From NCBI GenBank assembly GCA_900544705.1, contig UQWH01000026.1:1-25798 (forward strand): DNA of 25,798 bases. The letters run 5' to 3'. This document shows positions 7,451-15,318 of the stretch, piece by piece. Numbering within the stretch: position 1 is the stretch's first letter; each line of letters begins with the position of its first letter. The notes beneath the pieces were generated by a model that saw only the letters and a program-made list of their open reading frames with translations, did no database searches and was not told where the DNA came from. The position numbers were made by a program, and so were the translations under genes. The stretch comes from an uncultured Eubacteriales bacterium. Lineage in GTDB: Bacteria > Bacillota > Clostridia > Oscillospirales > Oscillospiraceae.

Positions 7451-7924
7451 TTAGTTATTCCTCGAACACTTTTCCGCGTCGATGGCCAGCACGAACATCA
7501 GCACGCAGAGCGCGTCCTGCGGGTGTGCGACGTCGATCACGTAGGTGTCCGTCCAGTGAAACAGCTCCTTGGAGATGGAGGCGACCGGACAGCCGGAAGC
7601 GTCCAGAATGGAATAGTCCCACTCCATCCAGTCACCGCGAATCTGCCAGCCGTTGCAGTCGATGTTGTAGCGCGGGCGGAACAGAGCGAACTCCTTGCTG
7701 ATGCAGCCGACATAGCTACCGCTGAGATACAACTCGAATTTTGGGAGGAAGGTAAAAATGCGTTCCTTGACCATCCCCAGCTCGCGCTCGCCGGCATCGA
7801 AGATCTTCAGACAGTGTCCCCAGGAGAGCTGCCCTTTGACCACGTAAACCGTGTTTCCTGCCTCATCGTAGATGTCATAGCTGTCAAACCATGAGAAATA
7901 CCGCTGCTTGAACAGGAGCTTCAT
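7451..7924 (-). CDS. LURP-one/YxjI-related protein
   Basis: The protein has 157 residues from ATG 7924, placed 10 bases after an AGGCAGG site; an upstream in-frame TTG at 7930 would be only four bases from it. The short alternating hydrophobic strands (KLLFKQRYFSWFDSYDIYD, then VYVVKG, LKIFDA, FELYLSG, YVGCISKEF) fit the beta-barrel LURP-one-related (tubby-like) family, to which Bacillus YxjI belongs. No enzymatic motif is known in the family, and the function is unclear; lipid binding or membrane association is a guess from the tubby fold. It lies 17 bases after the TSCPD gene on the same strand and probably shares its transcript. Confidence 0.8.
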   Translation of the reverse strand: MKLLFKQRYFSWFDSYDIYDEAGNTVYVVKGQLSWGHCLKIFDAGERELGMVKERIFTFLPKFELYLSGSYVGCISKEFALFRPRYNIDCNGWQIRGDWMEWDYSILDASGCPVASISKELFHWTDTYVIDVAHPQDALCVLMFVLAIDAEKCSRNN

Positions 7925-7941
7925 GGACAAATCGCCTGCCT

Positions 7942-8202
7942 TTACTGTGCTTTCTGCTGCTCCTTGGCCGCTTCCAGCGCCTGCGCGAGCTGATCGGGGC
8001 AGGAGGTGGGTTTCATGCCGCAGCGGACGCCCTTGAGGCGCGCGATGACGTCATCGACCTTCATGCCGTTGGCCAGCAGGGAAACGCCCTGTGTATTGCC
8101 GCTGCATCCGCCGATGAAGCGGATATTGGAAACGGTGTCGCCGTCGAGGTCAAAAAGGATTTTGCTGGCGCACACGCCGCGGGTCTTATATTCATACTGC
8201 AT
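7942..8202 (-). CDS. TSCPD-domain small protein (TIGR03905-like)
   Basis: The protein has 86 residues from ATG 8202 behind a GAGAGG-type site. It contains RFIGGCSGNTQGVS and the family signature TSCPDQLAQAL (about residues 67-77). Cys at CGMKPTSCPD and GGCSGN could bind metal or nucleotide. The TSCPD domain also occurs at the C terminus of class II (vitamin B12-dependent) ribonucleotide reductases, where it has a role in nucleotide or redox handling. The stand-alone form is common in Clostridia and has no settled function. It is the first gene of a two-gene unit with the LURP-one-like gene. Confidence 0.88.
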   Translation of the reverse strand: MQYEYKTRGVCASKILFDLDGDTVSNIRFIGGCSGNTQGVSLLANGMKVDDVIARLKGVRCGMKPTSCPDQLAQALEAAKEQQKAQ

Positions 8203-8231
8203 TGTAAATGCCTCTCTTTCTTTTTTTATTC

Positions 8232-8260
8232 AGTATAGCAGAAAAGTGTGAACTTTTCAA
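8232..8260 (-). promoter_or_regulatory. promoter of the TSCPD gene with an inverted repeat in the spacer
   Basis: The minus strand has TTGAAA (8260-8255), a 17-base spacer and TATACT (8237-8232). A perfect 7-bp inverted repeat, GAAAAGT-GTGA-ACTTTTC (8241-8258), fills the spacer and overlaps the -35 box. This is a plausible operator position, though no regulator is implied by the sequence. Confidence 0.65.
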
Positions 8261-8308
8261 CCATGCGCCGCTTTTTTCGGGCATACTAAGACCCGAAGGA
8301 GGAGAAGA

Positions 8309-9010
8309 ATGGAAGAACAGAAAAACACCACGCAGGAGCGTATCGAGGACCTTGGCGCGGGAATGATGAAAACCGGACGCGGCACGGTCTATATCCTGAC
8401 GGTGATCGGACAGATCGAGGGACATCAGGTTCAGCCGGAAACCGTGAAAACAACAAAATACGAGCACGTGCTGCCGCTGCTGGCTACGATAGAGGAAAGC
8501 GAGGAGATCGACGGTCTGCTGCTCCTGCTGAACACCGTGGGCGGCGACATCGAGGCGGGACTGGCGATCTCCGAGCTCATCGCCAGCATGCGCAAGCCGA
8601 CGGTTTCTCTGGTGCTCGGCGGGGGACATTCCATCGGAATTCCGCTCGCGGTGTCGGCGCAGAAGAGCTTTATCGCGCCGTCGGCCAGCATGATGATCCA
8701 TCCGGTGCGGACCTGCGGCGTCGTGGTCGGCTCGCCGGTGACCTATCACTATTTTCAGAGGATTCAGGAGCAGATCACGGACTTTGTCACGGAGAATTCC
8801 CACATCAGCCGGGAAAAATTCACGGAATATATGATGGCCACCGGGCAGATCGCCACGGACGTGGGAACGATCGTCTACGGCAAGGAAGCCGTGGAGAGCG
8901 GACTCATCGACCGGTTGGGCGGCCTGCACGATGCGCTTGAAACCCTGCACCGGATGATAGAAAAGCAGCATAAAAACCGGCGGCGGGAACAAAACACACA
9001 AAAACTATAG
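8309..9010 (+). CDS. ClpP-fold serine protease, TepA/YmfB-like
   Basis: The protein has 233 residues and starts at ATG 8309 after GAAGGAGGAG. It has the ClpP/crotonase-like fold with LLLLNTVGGDIEAGLAI, then the nucleophile region GGGHSIG (S108), MMIHPVR (H131) and an Asp near 184 before GLIDRLGG, giving a likely Ser-His-Asp triad. It differs from true ClpP, where the nucleophile context is GMAAS, and matches the TepA (YmfB) group. In Bacillus subtilis tepA lies just upstream of spoIIIE, and here it lies two genes before ftsK/spoIIIE, which supports the call. Substrates are unknown; a role in protein export or sporulation has been proposed for the family. No clear -35/-10 pair was seen in front of it. 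Confidence 0.88.
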   Translation: MEEQKNTTQERIEDLGAGMMKTGRGTVYILTVIGQIEGHQVQPETVKTTKYEHVLPLLATIEESEEIDGLLLLLNTVGGDIEAGLAISELIASMRKPTVSLVLGGGHSIGIPLAVSAQKSFIAPSASMMIHPVRTCGVVVGSPVTYHYFQRIQEQITDFVTENSHISREKFTEYMMATGQIATDVGTIVYGKEAVESGLIDRLGGLHDALETLHRMIEKQHKNRRREQNTQKL

Positions 9011-9027
9011 AAATTTGCGGAGTGGTA

Positions 9028-9036
9028 TGCTATAAT
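9028..9036 (+). promoter_or_regulatory. extended -10 promoter upstream of the UppP-like gene
   Basis: TGC-TATAAT (9028-9036) is a perfect extended -10 element; the -35 region is weak. It lies in the 126-base gap after the tepA-like gene and would give a leader of about 95 bases, with GC-rich self-complementary stretches, before ATG 9137. Confidence 0.55.
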
Positions 9037-9136
9037 ATTCTGTACTGTGACCAATTCCGGCCTTGCGCGGTGCGCCGACGCAGGGCTACATACGCGGTCT
9101 GAAAGAGAAGCGGGCGCGCAATGCCCCGGAGGAAGC

Positions 9137-9964
9137 ATGAAGATCTGGGAAGCAATTATTTACGGCATCATCGGCGGCCTGACGGAGGTCTTGCCGGTGT
9201 CCTTCGCGGGGCACGCGGCACTGCTGCGCGGTGCCTTTAATCTCTCGTCTCTGAACGAGGGGAGCGGGCTTTATGTGCGCGCGGCCATCTGCCTCGGCGT
9301 GGCACTGGCGGTTCTGCTTGCCTTCCGCACGGAAACGCTTGCGGCAGGAAAGGCGCTGCTCTCCCTGCCGGAGAAAAAACGCCGCCGCAGAAACACCCCC
9401 ATGCGCCGCGGCGTATTTCTGGGGATCATCGCGTTTCTTCCAATGCTGCTGTCCTTCCTGTTCACGGCTTTTGCCGAGCGGATCGAACGGCTGAGCTTTG
9501 TGGCGCTGTTTTTCGCGCTCAACGGACTTCTGATCTATTTCTGCACCAGAGGCATCGGCGGCAGAAAGGACGAGAAGAATGTGACGCTGCCGGATATGCT
9601 GCTGCTCGGCGTGAGCCGGATGGTCTGCGTCTTCCCGGGACTGTCGCCCATCGCGGCATCGCTGTCCGTGGGGCGCGTGTGCGGGTTGTCGGGGGAATTC
9701 AATCTGCGCCTGTGCTATCAGCTCACGATCGCCTATCAGCTTGCGGCGTTTCTGTACCGGCTGATCCGAGCGTTCGCCTATGGCAGCTTTTCCGGCATGG
9801 TGCTGGTTTCCATGCTGGCGGCCATGCTGCTGGCGGCCGTGTTCGGCTATCTTGCGATCCAGTATCTTCGCTATCTGCTGCACAAAGAGAAGTTCAATCT
9901 GTTTTCCTATTACTGCTGGGATACGGTGGCCATCGCGCTGATCGTAGCGCTGATCAATGCCTGA
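9137..9964 (+). CDS. UppP/BacA-like membrane protein, catalytic motifs degenerate
   Basis: The protein has 275 residues. ATG 9137 is chosen because GGAGGA lies six bases upstream and the next residues (MKIWEAIIYGIIGGLTEVLP) match the family N terminus; the longer open frame from 9047 adds a non-conserved stretch. Several membrane segments span the length. The family is undecaprenyl-diphosphate phosphatase, which recycles the lipid carrier for cell-wall synthesis. Motif 1, usually EGLTEFLPISSTGH, reads GGLTEVLPVSFAGH: the first Glu is Gly (G13), while E17 and H26 remain. Motif 2, usually PGTSRSGAT, reads PGLSPIAAS: the essential Arg is Pro (P171). It is probably not a normal phosphatase; a lipid-binding, transport or regulatory role is possible. 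It ends 21 bases before ftsK, in one operon. Confidence 0.82.
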   Translation: MKIWEAIIYGIIGGLTEVLPVSFAGHAALLRGAFNLSSLNEGSGLYVRAAICLGVALAVLLAFRTETLAAGKALLSLPEKKRRRRNTPMRRGVFLGIIAFLPMLLSFLFTAFAERIERLSFVALFFALNGLLIYFCTRGIGGRKDEKNVTLPDMLLLGVSRMVCVFPGLSPIAASLSVGRVCGLSGEFNLRLCYQLTIAYQLAAFLYRLIRAFAYGSFSGMVLVSMLAAMLLAAVFGYLAIQYLRYLLHKEKFNLFSYYCWDTVAIALIVALINA

Positions 9965-9985
9965 TCCCGTTCGGAGGAGTTTCCT

Positions 9986-12544
9986 ATGGCAAAAACGAAA
10001 AAACAAAAGCGTCCGTCGCAGGCGGAACGGCGCACGAAGAACGCCGCCCCCGCCCGGCAGCAGCAGAACCGGCGGGAGATGTGGGCAATTTTCTGCATCG
10101 TCCTGACGCTGTTTTCCGTCATCTGCTGCTTTAACATTGATGCCGTCCTGCTCAAGCCGCTGATCACGCTGATCGCCGGACTGTTTGGGCAGCCGGGGCG
10201 TTATCTGCTGCCGCTGTTTCTCATCGTGACGACGGTTATCCTGTTTTCCGGCCGGGGCAAGCCCGTGCGTCTGCGCATTGCCTGCGCCTTTGCCATCGTG
10301 ATCACGATCTCCGCCATTTATCACCTCATTCAGGGACCGGAGCTCCGCTGGCAGTGGTCCATGGTCAAGACGCTCTTTCAGGGCGGACAGGACGGCACGA
10401 CCGGCGGCCTGATCGCCGGCTTCTTTGCGGCCGCGCTCCAGACCTGCCTGACCACGGTGGGTGCGTACATCGTGCTGGCGCTGCTGCTTCTGGTGCAGCT
10501 CATTACGACGATGAACATGACGGTCAACAGTCTGATCACGGCGATCAAGAACCGCCCGCGCGTTCCCGGAACGCGGGAGCCGGAGGAGGACGAGCCGGAG
10601 CAGGACACTGCCGAGCGCATCGTCAATCATATGGCAAACAAGCACATCGAGCGCGTTGAGCGCCGCCGCGCCGCCGAGATCGACATCCCGGTGGATGACC
10701 CGCCCGCGCTGCAAGAAAAGAAAAAGCGCCCGGAGAAGGATCGCCCGCTCTCGCCCGACCAGTATATCGAGCAGCAGCGCAGCCGCCAGACCGGCCCCAT
10801 CGAGGCGCAGAAGCAGGTGACGATCGACGAGATCGAGCTGCATGAGCCGGTCGATCCGCGCCCCGCGCCGGTACCGGAACCGGTGCCGGAGATGGAGCCG
10901 CAGCCCGTGCAGCAGCCTGCGCCGCAGCCGGCTGCTCCCGTTGTCCAACCTGAAAGGCCGACGCCGCCCGCACCGCAGCCGGAGAAAGAGGAGGTTTCCG
11001 CTGAACGCATTGATGAAGAAATTCGACAGAATACGGAGCCCACGGAGTACACCTATCCGTCCGTCAATCTCCTGACCCTGCGCCGGCAGGGCATGGTGGA
11101 CGCGACGGCGGAAATGCGTGAGAATACCACGCGCCTTGCCGAAACGCTCAAGAGCTTTGGCATTGAGCCGCACATTGTTAATGTCATCCGCGGCCCATCC
11201 GTCACGCGCTATGAACTAGAGCTGGACCGCGGCGTCAAGCTCTCCAAGATCACGAATCTGGCCGACGACATCGCACTGGCGCTGGGCGCACAGGGCGTGC
11301 GCATCTCGGCCATCCCGGATAAGATCTCCGTGGTCGGCATCGAGGTGCCAAACAAGGTGGTAAATACCGTCTATGCCCGCGAGGTCATCGACTCCGCGGC
11401 CTTCCAGAACAGCAAGTCCAAGCTGTCCTTCGCCGTCGGCAAGGACATCAGCGGCAACTGCATCGTAGGCGATATTTCCAAGCTGCCGCATATGCTCATC
11501 GCCGGCACGACCGGCTCCGGCAAGTCCGTGTGTATGAACACGCTGATCATCTCCCTGCTTTACAAGGCAAAGCCGGAGGAGGTCCGCTTGATTATGGTGG
11601 ACCCGAAGATGGTCGAGCTGGGCGTCTACAACGGAATCCCGCATCTGCTGATCCCCGTCGTCACCGACCCGAAGAAGGCGGCAGGCGCGCTTCAATGGAC
11701 AGTGACGGAAATGATGCGCCGCTACCGGCTGATGTCCGAGGCCGGTGTGCGCGATCTGGAATCCTACAACAAGGTGATCGTCAACGACCCCGATCAGCAG
11801 AAGCTGCCGCAGGTCGTCGTGGTCATCGACGAGCTGGCCGACCTGATGCTCGTGGCGGCCAAGGAAGTGGAAGAATCCATCTGCCGCATTGCCCAGATGG
11901 GCCGCGCTTCCGGTATCCATCTGGTCATCGCGACGCAGCGTCCGTCCGCGGATGTCATCACGGGCCTGATGAAGGCCAATATCCCGTCCCGCATTGCCTT
12001 TGCGGTTTCCTCCGCGATGGAATCGCGCATCATTCTCGATGCGCCCGGCGCGGAGAAGCTGGTCGGCAAGGGCGATATGCTCTTTGCGCCTCTGGGGCAG
12101 GGCAAGCCCAAGCGTGTACAGGGCTGCTTCATCACCGACGAGGAGGTGCAGGCGGTCGTGGCGTCCATCAAGGCGCAGACGCAGACGGACTATTCACAGG
12201 AGATCATCGAGCAGATCGAAAAGCGTGCCAACGACAGCGGCAAGCAGAGCGCGGAGCCGTCCCACGGCGGCAGCGACGCGCAGGAAGGTGACGAAATGCT
12301 CCCGGCGGCCATCGAGATCGTGCTGGAAACGGGTCAGGCTTCCGTGTCCATGTTGCAGCGCCGCCTGAAGCTCGGCTATGCGCGCGCCGCGCGCATCGTC
12401 GACGAGATGGAGGACCGCGGCATCGTCGGCCCCTTCGAGGGCGCAAAGCCGCGGCAGGTGCTCATTTCCAAGGAGCAGTGGGAGCAGATGCAGAACGGCA
12501 CCTATGTGCCGGACAATCCCCCGGTGGAGGAAGAAATTCCCTAG
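9986..12544 (+). CDS. ftsK: FtsK/SpoIIIE-family DNA translocase
   Basis: The protein has 852 residues and starts at ATG 9986 after GGAGGAG. A basic N terminus is followed by about four membrane segments (residues 30-185), then a long charged and Pro-rich linker (about 190-355). The motor domain has a Walker A motif (AGTTGSGKS, about 506-514) and a Walker B motif (VVVVIDELADL, about 611-621). The C-terminal gamma winged helix (about 770-835) binds the polar chromosome-orienting sequences. It pumps chromosomal DNA through the division or sporulation septum. Sequence alone does not separate FtsK from SpoIIIE; the tepA-like gene nearby mirrors the Bacillus spoIIIE region. It lies directly after the UppP-like gene. 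Confidence 0.96.
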   Translation: MAKTKKQKRPSQAERRTKNAAPARQQQNRREMWAIFCIVLTLFSVICCFNIDAVLLKPLITLIAGLFGQPGRYLLPLFLIVTTVILFSGRGKPVRLRIACAFAIVITISAIYHLIQGPELRWQWSMVKTLFQGGQDGTTGGLIAGFFAAALQTCLTTVGAYIVLALLLLVQLITTMNMTVNSLITAIKNRPRVPGTREPEEDEPEQDTAERIVNHMANKHIERVERRRAAEIDIPVDDPPALQEKKKRPEKDRPLSPDQYIEQQRSRQTGPIEAQKQVTIDEIELHEPVDPRPAPVPEPVPEMEPQPVQQPAPQPAAPVVQPERPTPPAPQPEKEEVSAERIDEEIRQNTEPTEYTYPSVNLLTLRRQGMVDATAEMRENTTRLAETLKSFGIEPHIVNVIRGPSVTRYELELDRGVKLSKITNLADDIALALGAQGVRISAIPDKISVVGIEVPNKVVNTVYAREVIDSAAFQNSKSKLSFAVGKDISGNCIVGDISKLPHMLIAGTTGSGKSVCMNTLIISLLYKAKPEEVRLIMVDPKMVELGVYNGIPHLLIPVVTDPKKAAGALQWTVTEMMRRYRLMSEAGVRDLESYNKVIVNDPDQQKLPQVVVVIDELADLMLVAAKEVEESICRIAQMGRASGIHLVIATQRPSADVITGLMKANIPSRIAFAVSSAMESRIILDAPGAEKLVGKGDMLFAPLGQGKPKRVQGCFITDEEVQAVVASIKAQTQTDYSQEIIEQIEKRANDSGKQSAEPSHGGSDAQEGDEMLPAAIEIVLETGQASVSMLQRRLKLGYARAARIVDEMEDRGIVGPFEGAKPRQVLISKEQWEQMQNGTYVPDNPPVEEEIP

Positions 12545-12556
12545 TCTTGACCACTT

Positions 12557-12590
12557 TGTTGAATATCCGCACTGCGGAGTTCAAAAAATA
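12557..12590. repeat. small imperfect hairpin in the ftsK-ECF gap
   Basis: TGAA/TTCA and TCCGC/GCGGA arms enclose a three-base loop, followed by an A-rich run. On the plus strand it has no T-tract, so it does not look like a terminator; it may only be leader structure before the ECF gene. Confidence 0.3.
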
Positions 12591-12640
12591 ATCATGCGCT
12601 TCATCTGGAAAAACAGAGAGGCAGCAGGGAGGTAACACTT

Positions 12641-13264
12641 TTGCAAACAAACAAACATCGGCTTGCGTACATGGTCGAGCTGGCAGTTCTACTGGCCATC
12701 CTCTTGATGCTGGAGATCACCGGACTCGGAATGTTCAAGACCTTTGGGCTGGAGCTGACGATTCTCCAGATCCCGGTCATCCTCGGCGCGATCATCCTCG
12801 GCCCGTCGGCGGGCGCGATCCTCGGCGGCGCATTCGGCCTGCTGAGCTTCTGGGAGTGCTTCGGAAAGAGCCAGTTCGGCGCGACGCTTCTGGGCATCAA
12901 CCCGTTTCTGACCTTTCTCGTCTGCGTTCCGACGCGGATCCTGATGGGCTGGCTCTGCGGCCTGATCTTCCGGGCAATGGACCGGAAGCTGGCGGGAACG
13001 AAGGGCGACTTTGCGTCCTACGTTGTGGCGAGCCTTTCCGGCGCACTGCTGAACACGCTGTTCTTTATGACAACGCTGTGCCTGTGCTTCTACCATACGG
13101 AGTACATTCAGGGCTTTGCATCCGCGCTGGGCGCGGGAAATGTGCTCCTGTTTATCGTGCTGTTCGTCGGCGTTCAGGGGCTCGTGGAAGCCGCGCTGTG
13201 CACCGTTGTGGGTGCGGGCGTCGGCAAGGGTGTGCGTCACGCGCTGCACCGGGCGAATCTGTGA
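12641..13264 (+). CDS. ECF transporter S component (substrate-binding membrane subunit)
   Basis: The protein has 207 residues. The start is read as TTG 12641 because GGGAGGT lies eight bases upstream; the next ATG (12671) has no such site. The hydrophobic profile gives five or six membrane segments, with small residues in the first helix (AVLLAILLML) and ILGAIILGPSAGAILGGAFGL, as in the ECF_trnsprt (PF12822) family. S components capture a vitamin or other micronutrient and dock on a shared EcfA/EcfA'/EcfT module encoded elsewhere. The substrate cannot be read from sequence and no riboswitch was recognised in the 96-base leader. It lies on the same strand as ftsK and ends at a bidirectional terminator. 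Confidence 0.85.
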   Translation: MQTNKHRLAYMVELAVLLAILLMLEITGLGMFKTFGLELTILQIPVILGAIILGPSAGAILGGAFGLLSFWECFGKSQFGATLLGINPFLTFLVCVPTRILMGWLCGLIFRAMDRKLAGTKGDFASYVVASLSGALLNTLFFMTTLCLCFYHTEYIQGFASALGAGNVLLFIVLFVGVQGLVEAALCTVVGAGVGKGVRHALHRANL

Positions 13265-13270
13265 TAAAAA

Positions 13271-13298
13271 AGAGCCTCCGCCGACCGGCGGAGGCTCT
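13271..13298. terminator. bidirectional terminator between ECF gene and rpe
   Basis: AGAGCCTCCGCCG pairs with CGGCGGAGGCTCT around a tiny loop, with an A-run before and TTTT after, so it can end transcripts from both convergent genes. Confidence 0.92.
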
Positions 13299-13310
13299 TT
13301 TGCAATGCAA

Positions 13311-13961
13311 TTACGCTTTCAGCGCGCGGACGAAGGCTGCGGGGTCGGCGGCTTTGAAATAGGCGCTGCCTGCAACCAGCACGTTTGCGCCGTTTTCACG
13401 GCAGATCATGGCGGTTTTTTCATTGACGCCGCCGTCCACCTCCAGCTCGCAGGCGGGATTCTGTGCGTCAATATAGGCGCGGAGCTGACGGAGCTTAGGC
13501 ATCAGATGCTCCATGAAGGCCTGACCGCCGAAGCCGGGCTCTACCGTCATCATCAGGATCAGGTCGCACAGCGGCAGGAAGGGGAGTACCGCCTCTGCCG
13601 GGGTGTTCGGCTTGATGGATACGGCGGCGCGGACGCCATTCGCACGGATTTTTTTCAGGGCCTCCAGCGTGTTTTCTTCGGTGTCCGCTTCGACGTGGAC
13701 GGTGAGAAGATCGCTTCCGGCCTTGCAGAACTGTTCAACATAGCGCAGCGGACGATCGATCATCAGATGCACGTCCAGCGGCAGGTCCGTGATGCGGCGG
13801 ATGGCGGCGACGACCGGAATACCGATCGTGATATTCGGAACGAAAATGCCGTCCATGACGTCTACATGGACATAATCCACGCCGGTTTCCGAGAGCTTGC
13901 GGATGTCGCGCTCCAGATTGACAAAATCGGCGGAAAGAATGGACGGGGCAACTTTGATCAT
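13311..13961 (-). CDS. rpe: ribulose-phosphate 3-epimerase
   Basis: The protein has 216 residues from ATG 13961, with AGGAGGT about six bases upstream; the longer open frame to 14096 crosses the promoter and is rejected. It interconverts ribulose 5-phosphate and xylulose 5-phosphate in the pentose phosphate pathway. The TIM-barrel motifs are intact: IKVAPSILSADF with the catalytic Ser and Asp, VHVDVMDG (H32, D34), DVHLMI (H65), a phosphate loop at VEPGFGGQAF and ELEVDGGVN. It stands alone here, facing the DUF1540 gene in a divergent arrangement, rather than in the prkC-rsgA-rpe cluster seen in many Bacillota. Confidence 0.97.
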   Translation of the reverse strand: MIKVAPSILSADFVNLERDIRKLSETGVDYVHVDVMDGIFVPNITIGIPVVAAIRRITDLPLDVHLMIDRPLRYVEQFCKAGSDLLTVHVEADTEENTLEALKKIRANGVRAAVSIKPNTPAEAVLPFLPLCDLILMMTVEPGFGGQAFMEHLMPKLRQLRAYIDAQNPACELEVDGGVNEKTAMICRENGANVLVAGSAYFKAADPAAFVRALKA

Positions 13962-14067
13962 GACAAGACCTCCTGAAATACACTTTGCCAGCGCGCGGTG
14001 CATAGAATGAAAGGCAGCCGCCGGCGAGAACTCCACAGGCCCTGCGCAGACCGTGCGGCTGCGATCC

Positions 14068-14096
14068 ATTATACAGTCTTTTCCTGTGCGTGTCAA
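14068..14096 (-). promoter_or_regulatory. consensus promoter of rpe
   Basis: The minus strand reads TTGACA (14096-14091), 17 bases, TATAAT (14073-14068): a perfect sigma-A promoter. The leader to ATG 13961 is about 100 bases. Confidence 0.9.
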
Positions 14097-14149
14097 TTCT
14101 GGTTTCTTTTTCCGGTTTGTGCAGAACTTTCCGCGGCTATTTTTGCGCG

Positions 14150-14161
14150 GTCTGCGCAGAC
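14150..14161. promoter_or_regulatory. 12-bp palindrome GTCTGCGCAGAC upstream of the DUF1540 gene
   Basis: This is a perfect palindrome about 55 bases before the DUF1540 start. A partial copy, CTGCGCAG, lies near 14042-14049 within the rpe leader. It could be an operator, but no regulator is indicated. Confidence 0.3.
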
Positions 14162-14215
14162 TATCTCCATGTGCAGAGCGGGAGCTTTGCCGAAAGAATA
14201 AGGAGGAAAAAAATC

Positions 14216-14386
14216 ATGAGTTGTCATTGCACCCCGAACCAGGCCATCCAGTGCAGCGTTTTCCAGTGCAAGCATCACTGCGATGATGCAAATTATTGCT
14301 CTTTGGAGAAGATCCAGGTCGGTACCCATGAAAGTGACCCGACCGTCAAGCAGTGCACCGACTGCATGTCTTTCGACAGAAAGTAA
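14216..14386 (+). CDS. DUF1540 Cys-rich small protein
   Basis: The protein has 56 residues from ATG 14216, eight bases after AAGGAGGA. Eight Cys (positions 3, 5, 13, 18, 22, 28, 47, 50) with His at 4, 20 and 21 suggest a metal-binding mini-protein. The layout (IQCSVFQCKHHC ... YCSLEKIQVG ... QCTDCMSF) is that of DUF1540, common in spore-forming Clostridia and of unknown function. It is a single gene with its own terminator. Confidence 0.92.
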   Translation: MSCHCTPNQAIQCSVFQCKHHCDDANYCSLEKIQVGTHESDPTVKQCTDCMSFDRK

Positions 14387-14394
14387 AATGCACA

Positions 14395-14422
14395 GCGCCT
14401 CCGTCATCAAAGTCGGAGGCGC
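14395..14422. terminator. terminator after the DUF1540 gene
   Basis: GCGCCTCCG pairs with CGGAGGCGC around a 10-base loop, followed by ATTTTTT. The A-rich left flank (AAAATG) also allows weaker use by the convergent YihY-like gene that ends at 14434. Confidence 0.88.
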
Positions 14423-14433
14423 ATTTTTTGCGT

Positions 14434-15267
14434 TCAAAGGCGTTTTCGCTCTATGAGCTGATTGAGCACGCAGCCGTAAAACAGAATGGAAATGCAGATA
14501 TACAGCCACAGCATGGCAATGGCGGCGGCGGAAAGGCTGCCGTAAAACGCGGAATAGGAGCTGAAATTCTTGACGTAAAAGGAAAAAATATCGGTGAAAA
14601 CCAGCCAGCCGAGCGCCGCGGCAATCGCACCGGGGAAGGTGCGCCGCGGGGAAATGCGGCGGTTGGGGAAAACACAGAAAATGGCGATGAAGAGAATGCT
14701 CAGAATGATCAGCACGATAAAGCCGCGGAATTGCAGCAGCTTTGCCAGAAACTGAAGTACGGGCATGGGCTTGCTCAGGAAAAACGAGATGAGCTGCTGG
14801 CCGAACATATGAAGCGCCAGTGTGAGAAGCAGTGCGCCGAGCAGGAACACGGTGTAGACCATGCTGACCAGCCGCATCAGAAAAAAGCTGCGGCTTTCGC
14901 GCACGCCGCAGATGGCATTCAATCCAACCTGGATGCAGTAGACGCCGCGCGAGGATGACCAAACCGCCACCAGTGCGGAAATGGAGGCCAGCGTGACCGT
15001 ACCGGAGCTGCTCAGGTCGCGGATGACATATTCCAGAAGCGGCTCCAAAATACTGGGGATGACGCCGTGCAGCGCCTCCATCAGGTCAGAGGCAGTGAAG
15101 CCGGTGTAGGGCAGCAGCGTCAGAATCAGGATGACTGCCGGAAAGATGGACAGAATGATATAGAAGGAGGCGTTTGCTGCGTAAAGGGATACATGATAGG
15201 ATGCGATCCGCTGAGAAAACCGAATGATTTTCCGGTAAAGCGAACGACAGCGATTTCGAAATCCCAT
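14434..15267 (-). CDS. YihY/BrkB-family inner-membrane protein
   Basis: The protein has 277 residues from ATG 15267 behind TTGGAGG. It has about six membrane segments, with the family pattern ANASFYIILSIFPAVILILTL near the N terminus, a central loop containing WSSSRGVYCIQVGLNAI, and SAFYGSLSAAAIAMLWLYI near the C terminus. The family was once called ribonuclease BN; that activity belongs to a different protein. The function is unproven, with transport or envelope roles suggested. It is divergent from the isomerase-rfbA operon with overlapping promoters. Confidence 0.92.
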   Translation of the reverse strand: MGFRNRCRSLYRKIIRFSQRIASYHVSLYAANASFYIILSIFPAVILILTLLPYTGFTASDLMEALHGVIPSILEPLLEYVIRDLSSSGTVTLASISALVAVWSSSRGVYCIQVGLNAICGVRESRSFFLMRLVSMVYTVFLLGALLLTLALHMFGQQLISFFLSKPMPVLQFLAKLLQFRGFIVLIILSILFIAIFCVFPNRRISPRRTFPGAIAAALGWLVFTDIFSFYVKNFSSYSAFYGSLSAAAIAMLWLYICISILFYGCVLNQLIERKRL

Positions 15268-15289
15268 AGAACGGCCTCCAAGTTGAAAT

Positions 15290-15318
15290 TTGACAAATCT
15301 ATGGCTTGATGATATACT
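15290..15318 (+). promoter_or_regulatory. promoter of the isomerase-rfbA-radical SAM operon
   Basis: TTGACA (15290-15295), 17 bases, TATACT (15313-15318). The predicted start is near 15325 and the leader to ATG 15398 is about 73 bases. Its -10 box overlaps that of the divergent promoter. Confidence 0.85.

Noticed and set aside
9086..11173. 695-codon open frame on the minus strand across the UppP-like gene and ftsK
   Set aside because: It is the antisense of two clear genes in GC-rich sequence and its product is low-complexity, rich in Arg, His, Gln and Asp without family motifs.
12545..12640. Riboswitch upstream of the ECF S component
   Set aside because: The leader is short and I found none of the conserved cores I know (for example preQ1, TPP or FMN); only a small hairpin is present.
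13962..14096. N-terminal extension of rpe
   Set aside because: It spans the consensus rpe promoter, and ATG 13961 has a good ribosome-binding site and the family start MIKVAPS.
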